From contig DATIXD010000118.1 of the NCBI GenBank assembly GCA_035518875.1, forward strand, positions 1 through 8,017: a stretch of 8,017 bases of DNA, given 5' to 3'. Within the stretch, counting starts at the first letter, position 1. Every line of letters begins with the position of its first letter. This document shows positions 4,610 through 8,017 of the stretch, in pieces. The notes beneath the pieces are model-generated. The model was not told the DNA's origin and did no database searches. It saw nothing but the letters and a program-made list of their open reading frames with translations. The DNA comes from DATIXD01 sp035518875. Its GTDB lineage: Bacteria > Pseudomonadota > Gammaproteobacteria > Methylococcales > Methylococcaceae. The translations under genes were made by a program, and so were the position numbers.

Positions 4610-7600
4610 ATGCCCAAACGTAGAATCGCGATCGTCGGGGGCATGGTGTACGCGTTTGCCGCTGCCTTGATCGCCCCAGCGCCGCTCCTCGGGCAGAATG
4701 CCGAGATCTCCGGCTTCATCACCGACCCCTCGGGCGCGGCCGTCCCGGCAGCGCGAGTCGTGGTGGAAAGTAGTCAGACCGGCGCACGACGCACCGTCTT
4801 ATCGAACCAACTGGGCCAGTACACGGTGACCGCGCTGCCGCCCGCTGCCTATCAGGTCAGCATCGAGGCGAATGGTTTCAAAATCACCCGTCAGAGTGGT
4901 ATCGTCCTCGAAGTGGATCAGCGCGCCCGCCTCGATTTCACGCTGACCATCGGCAGCGCCACCGAGACAATCACCGTGGAAGGCAGCGCTCCCCTGCTGA
5001 ACGCATCCGATGGGTCCGTGAGCACGGTGATCGACAATCGATTCATCGAGAACATGCCGCTGAACGGGCGCAGTTTCAGTTCGCTCATCGATCTGACGCC
5101 GGGCGTGGTGTTAACACCTGCAAATCTTTATGAGCAGGGCCAGTTCAGCATCAATGGCCAGCGGCCGGATGCGAACTATTTCATGGTGGATGGAGTTAGC
5201 GCCAATTTGGGGAATGCGGGCAGCGGCGGCGGCCTATATCAGGGCGGCGCCGGCCAGCTTCCCTCAACCAACGCTTTCGGGGGGATGAGCAACCTGGTGT
5301 CGCTCGACGCGTTGGAAGAATTCCGGATTCAGACATCCACCTTTGCACCGGAGTATGGCCGCACCCCGGGCGGTCAGATATCGGTGGTCACGAAATCAGG
5401 CACCAACTCGTTTCATGGCGCCGCATTCGAGTACTTTCGCAACGATAAGCTCAATGCCAACGATTGGTTCGCCAATGCCAAGCGTATCGGGAGGCCCGAA
5501 CTGCGGCAGAACGACTTCGGGGGCGTCTTCAGCGGACCGGTGCGGAAAGACAAGCTCTTCTTCTTCGGATCGTATGAAGGACTGCGAGTCCGCCAACCGC
5601 AGGTTGCGAACACGTACGTGCCGAATCTCGCGTCGCGCCGCAATGCGGCGCCCGCTGTCCAGCCGCTTCTGAATGCTTTCCCGCTGCCCAACGGCCCGGA
5701 TCTTGGCAATGGCACGGCGGGGTTTGCGGCCGGCTACTCCGATCCCTCCAGATTGGATTCCTCCAGCATTCGAGTCGACTATCTGCCGGCGCAATGGATC
5801 ACGATCTTCGGGAGGTACAGTAACGCTCCCTCGCGATTGAACCAGCGCGGCAGCGGCAGCAATGAGTACAGCAACATCAAGAATTCCAAATATGGATCGC
5901 AGTTTCTGACGTTCGGCAGCAATCAGGCAATGTCGCCGCGCCTCACGAACGAGATTCGCTTCAACTACGCTCGCGTCACCGGACGCGCTTTTTTCACAAT
6001 GGACGACTTCGGGGGCGCTGCTCCACCGCAGGATTCCGTTCTATACCCGTCGTTCGCCTCGCCTGAGAGTTCGGCATTTCTGTTTTTGGCTGACAGTGCC
6101 TCGCACGGACTCAGGTTCAACACCGGCGTGTTAGGTAACAGTTGGCAGCGGCAGATCAACGTTACAGACAACCTCTCCCGGATGATGGGAGCCCATCAGT
6201 TGAAGTTCGGTCTGGATTACCGCAGGATCACATCGAAGACCGGGCTTTATGGCTACTACTTACAGGCTGTCTTTGCATCGTTGTCGAACGCTCTGGCCAA
6301 CACCATGCCTCAGGCTTTCGTCATTTCCAGAAATGACGACGTACAGCTTGCGTTCACAAACGTCAGCATTTTCCTGCAGGACACATGGAAGCCGGCGCGC
6401 ACACTGACGATCACCTACGGCCTGCGCTGGGAATATAACGGGGCGCCGTCCTCGCCCAATGGCACTCTTCCATCTACCGTGACCCAGATCAATAATCTGG
6501 CAACCATGACCGTTGCGCCGCAAGGTACAAAGCTGTGGGACGCGCAAAAACACGATTTCGCCCCCCGGCTCGGCATCGCCTGGCAGATACGCCCCAATCT
6601 GGTATTTCGTGCGGGCGCCGGAATCTTCTACGACCTGGGATACTCCAGCGTGTCGGACGGTGCCGGCGCATGGCCGTACGTTCAGCAGAAGGTGCTTTCG
6701 AATAAGGCGTTCCCGCTCTCGCCGGCGGACGAGGAACCGCCGCCCTTCTCTACGTCTCCGCCGGTCGTTTATTTGGCAGCCGTAGATCCGAATCGTGTAT
6801 CGCCCAGGACCTATGAGTGGAACACCTCCGTCGAGAGGAGTTTCGGCAACAACGACGTGATCACGCTTACTTATGTCGGCGCCGGCGCCCGCAAATTGAT
6901 GCGGCAGGACTTCTACAACGCGCCAAATCCGAACTTCACGGGCGAGGTCGACATCATGAGAAACGGCGCGAGCGCGAGTTACCATGCGCTGCAAGCCCAG
7001 CACCGGCATCGTTTCGCTCACGGACTTCAAGCGCTGCTGTCGTACACGTGGGCGCATTCCATCGACAACGTTTCGTCCGATTCGATTTATGCCAACGTGC
7101 CGCCGGGCGCGTCCTCCGATCGCGGATCTTCGACCTACGACATCCGGCAGACCGTCTCTGCGGCGATCTCATACAACGTGCCCGCGCCGCGCATCGGAAT
7201 GTGGAAGGCCGTATTTGGAAACTGGTCAACTGATTCGATTATTTACGCGCGCACGGCGCCGCCCGTGAATGTAGTTACGGGGCAGAACACGTTCGGCTCG
7301 TTCCTCTCGTCTGCCAACAGCGTGCAGCGCCCCAACGTCGTCGCCGGCGTCCCCCTCTGGATCTCCGACCCCAACGTCGCGGACGGCAAACGAATCAACA
7401 AGGCGGCCTTTACTGTCCCGGTCGGCGTCGTCCAGGGCAATCTCGGCCGCAACGTCCTCAACGGATTCGGCGCGACCGAGATCGACCTCACGCTGCGGCG
7501 CCAGTTCAAACTCTACGAGCGCCTCTCCCTCCAGGCCCGCGCCGACTTCTTCAACCTCTTTAACCATCCCAACTTCGGCCCGCCGACCAATTACATGACC

Positions 7601-7735
7601 TCGCCGCTGTTCGGGCAGGCGACCCAGATGCTCGGGGCGTCGCTGGGCGCGGGCGGGCAGACCGGCGGCCTCAATCCGCTGTTTCAGATCGGCGGCCCGC
7701 GCGCGGCGCAACTGGCAATGAAGCTTATATTCTGA
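4610..7735 (+). CDS. Oar-type TonB-dependent outer-membrane receptor, 1041 residues
   Basis: Outer-membrane active-transport or adhesion-type barrel protein. MPKRR, a hydrophobic stretch and APLLGQ form a signal peptide (about 1-29). Residues 33-115 are a carboxypeptidase-regulatory-like Ig fold (ISGFITDPSGAAVPAARV, then LGQYTVTALPPAAYQVSIEA). ETITVEG (119-125) resembles a TonB box. The plug follows with VIDNRFIENMPLNGRSF (140-156), LTPGV, SINGQRPDANYFMVDGV (180-196) and EEFRIQTSTFAPEYGR. The barrel begins near SVVTKSGTNSFHGAAFEYFR (258-277) and ends in a terminal Phe (KLIF), the usual Bam signal. Length and domain order are normal for the many Oar paralogues of Acidobacteriota. The substrate is unknown. 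ATG 4610 is supported by the signal peptide and the adjacent -10 box. It is divergent from the lasso operon, so uptake or sensing of a peptide is possible but unproven. The last 400 bp show stronger GC-ending codon use than the middle of the gene. Confidence 0.93.
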   Translation: MPKRRIAIVGGMVYAFAAALIAPAPLLGQNAEISGFITDPSGAAVPAARVVVESSQTGARRTVLSNQLGQYTVTALPPAAYQVSIEANGFKITRQSGIVLEVDQRARLDFTLTIGSATETITVEGSAPLLNASDGSVSTVIDNRFIENMPLNGRSFSSLIDLTPGVVLTPANLYEQGQFSINGQRPDANYFMVDGVSANLGNAGSGGGLYQGGAGQLPSTNAFGGMSNLVSLDALEEFRIQTSTFAPEYGRTPGGQISVVTKSGTNSFHGAAFEYFRNDKLNANDWFANAKRIGRPELRQNDFGGVFSGPVRKDKLFFFGSYEGLRVRQPQVANTYVPNLASRRNAAPAVQPLLNAFPLPNGPDLGNGTAGFAAGYSDPSRLDSSSIRVDYLPAQWITIFGRYSNAPSRLNQRGSGSNEYSNIKNSKYGSQFLTFGSNQAMSPRLTNEIRFNYARVTGRAFFTMDDFGGAAPPQDSVLYPSFASPESSAFLFLADSASHGLRFNTGVLGNSWQRQINVTDNLSRMMGAHQLKFGLDYRRITSKTGLYGYYLQAVFASLSNALANTMPQAFVISRNDDVQLAFTNVSIFLQDTWKPARTLTITYGLRWEYNGAPSSPNGTLPSTVTQINNLATMTVAPQGTKLWDAQKHDFAPRLGIAWQIRPNLVFRAGAGIFYDLGYSSVSDGAGAWPYVQQKVLSNKAFPLSPADEEPPPFSTSPPVVYLAAVDPNRVSPRTYEWNTSVERSFGNNDVITLTYVGAGARKLMRQDFYNAPNPNFTGEVDIMRNGASASYHALQAQHRHRFAHGLQALLSYTWAHSIDNVSSDSIYANVPPGASSDRGSSTYDIRQTVSAAISYNVPAPRIGMWKAVFGNWSTDSIIYARTAPPVNVVTGQNTFGSFLSSANSVQRPNVVAGVPLWISDPNVADGKRINKAAFTVPVGVVQGNLGRNVLNGFGATEIDLTLRRQFKLYERLSLQARADFFNLFNHPNFGPPTNYMTSPLFGQATQMLGASLGAGGQTGGLNPLFQIGGPRAAQLAMKLIF

Positions 7736-7793
7736 AGCCAAAGACTGTCGCAACCCACTGGCGAACTGACGGTCGGCGCGGCAACTCGTCTAT

Positions 7794-8017
7794 TCAACAG
7801 AACTGCCGTGAGATGTTGTATTTCCTTATGCGGGATTGCAGCGTAGTGCGCTTCAGTCCGAGCAGCGCCGCCGCGCCGTCCGGACCTCCGACCTGGCCTT
7901 TTGCTTGTTCCAGCGCCCTCAAGATCCTCTCCCGTTCCGCACTGCGCGATTCAGGCGGCCATGCTGCTTGCAAGGCAACCGGACGGCCATTGCCTATTGC
8001 TTCGAGCGCCGGCACCT
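7794..8017 (-). CDS. C-terminal Fis-type DNA-binding domain of a probable sigma-54-dependent regulator (5' part outside the window)
   Basis: The frame enters from the right edge and ends at TGA 7796-7794; about 74 codons are visible. It contains SAERERILRALEQAKGQVGG, then PDGAAALLGLKRTTLQSRIRKYNI: a helix followed by the HTH_8/Fis helix-turn-helix. This closely follows the C-termini of NtrC/FhlA-like activators (typical form: EREHILRALE, GPxGAAxLLGLxxxTLxSRMRKxGI). The GTG at 8015 is internal, not a start. AAA+ and sensor domains would lie further right. It faces the receptor gene tail to tail with 58 bp between, in which I see no clear terminator. Assignment to the sigma-54 class rests only on this domain. 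Confidence 0.82.
   Translation of the reverse strand, partial: VPALEAIGNGRPVALQAAWPPESRSAERERILRALEQAKGQVGGPDGAAALLGLKRTTLQSRIRKYNISRQFC

Noticed and set aside
6260..7057. Minus-strand open frame of 265 codons inside the receptor gene
   Set aside because: It lies antisense to a well-matched TonB-receptor barrel, is Arg-rich and shows no domain.

Overview
The window looks like a chromosomal piece of an Acidobacteriota genome, probably near Candidatus Solibacter/Bryobacter. This is inferred from family resemblance only. The two strongest pointers are a large Oar-type TonB-dependent receptor with an N-terminal carboxypeptidase-regulatory domain, and a secreted beta-propeller sensor whose N-terminus (LNPALDIDQYAHKTW, then QTPDGYLWLGTEFGLLRFDG) is typical of that phylum. 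GC content is high and all genes are bacterial in style.

The centre (about 1748-4406, minus strand) is a compact lasso-peptide (RiPP) operon. Transcription order is B1 (PqqD-like leader-binding protein, 4406-4110), B2 (transglutaminase-like leader peptidase, 4113-3721, overlapping B1 by 4 nt), C (asparagine-synthetase-like macrolactam synthetase, 3710-1974) and finally a 44-codon precursor gene A (1931-1797). Gene A has a near-ideal ribosome binding site and is followed by a 16-bp hairpin. The precursor carries the spacing of the lasso leader signature P-x-L-x3-G-x5-(T/V)-x-G. Its predicted 24-residue core starts at Gly21, with Asp28 at core position 8 as ring-closing residue. Expected pathway: B1 binds the leader and presents it to B2, B2 cuts after Leu20, and C adenylates the Asp28 side chain and closes an 8-residue Gly1-Asp8 ring around the acidic, aromatic tail. 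No ABC exporter and no lasso isopeptidase gene is visible in the window.

Left of the operon (1-1698, minus strand, running off the left edge) is the N-terminal 566 residues of a secreted two-component-regulator-propeller protein with 13 visible blades. Right of the operon, across a 203-bp divergent intergenic region (4407-4609), is a 1041-residue TonB-dependent receptor on the plus strand. Its perfect TATAAT box lies 5 nt before the ATG, implying a leaderless transcript. At the right edge (7794-8017, minus strand) is the C-terminal Fis-type helix-turn-helix of a regulator, probably of the sigma-54-dependent family, cut by the window end.

The points most worth checking are the precursor itself, its 3'-terminal position, its non-canonical Val at leader position -2 and its strongly acidic core. 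Also of note are a B2 protease with Ser where family members usually carry the triad Asp, and a possible link between the peptide and the divergent receptor.
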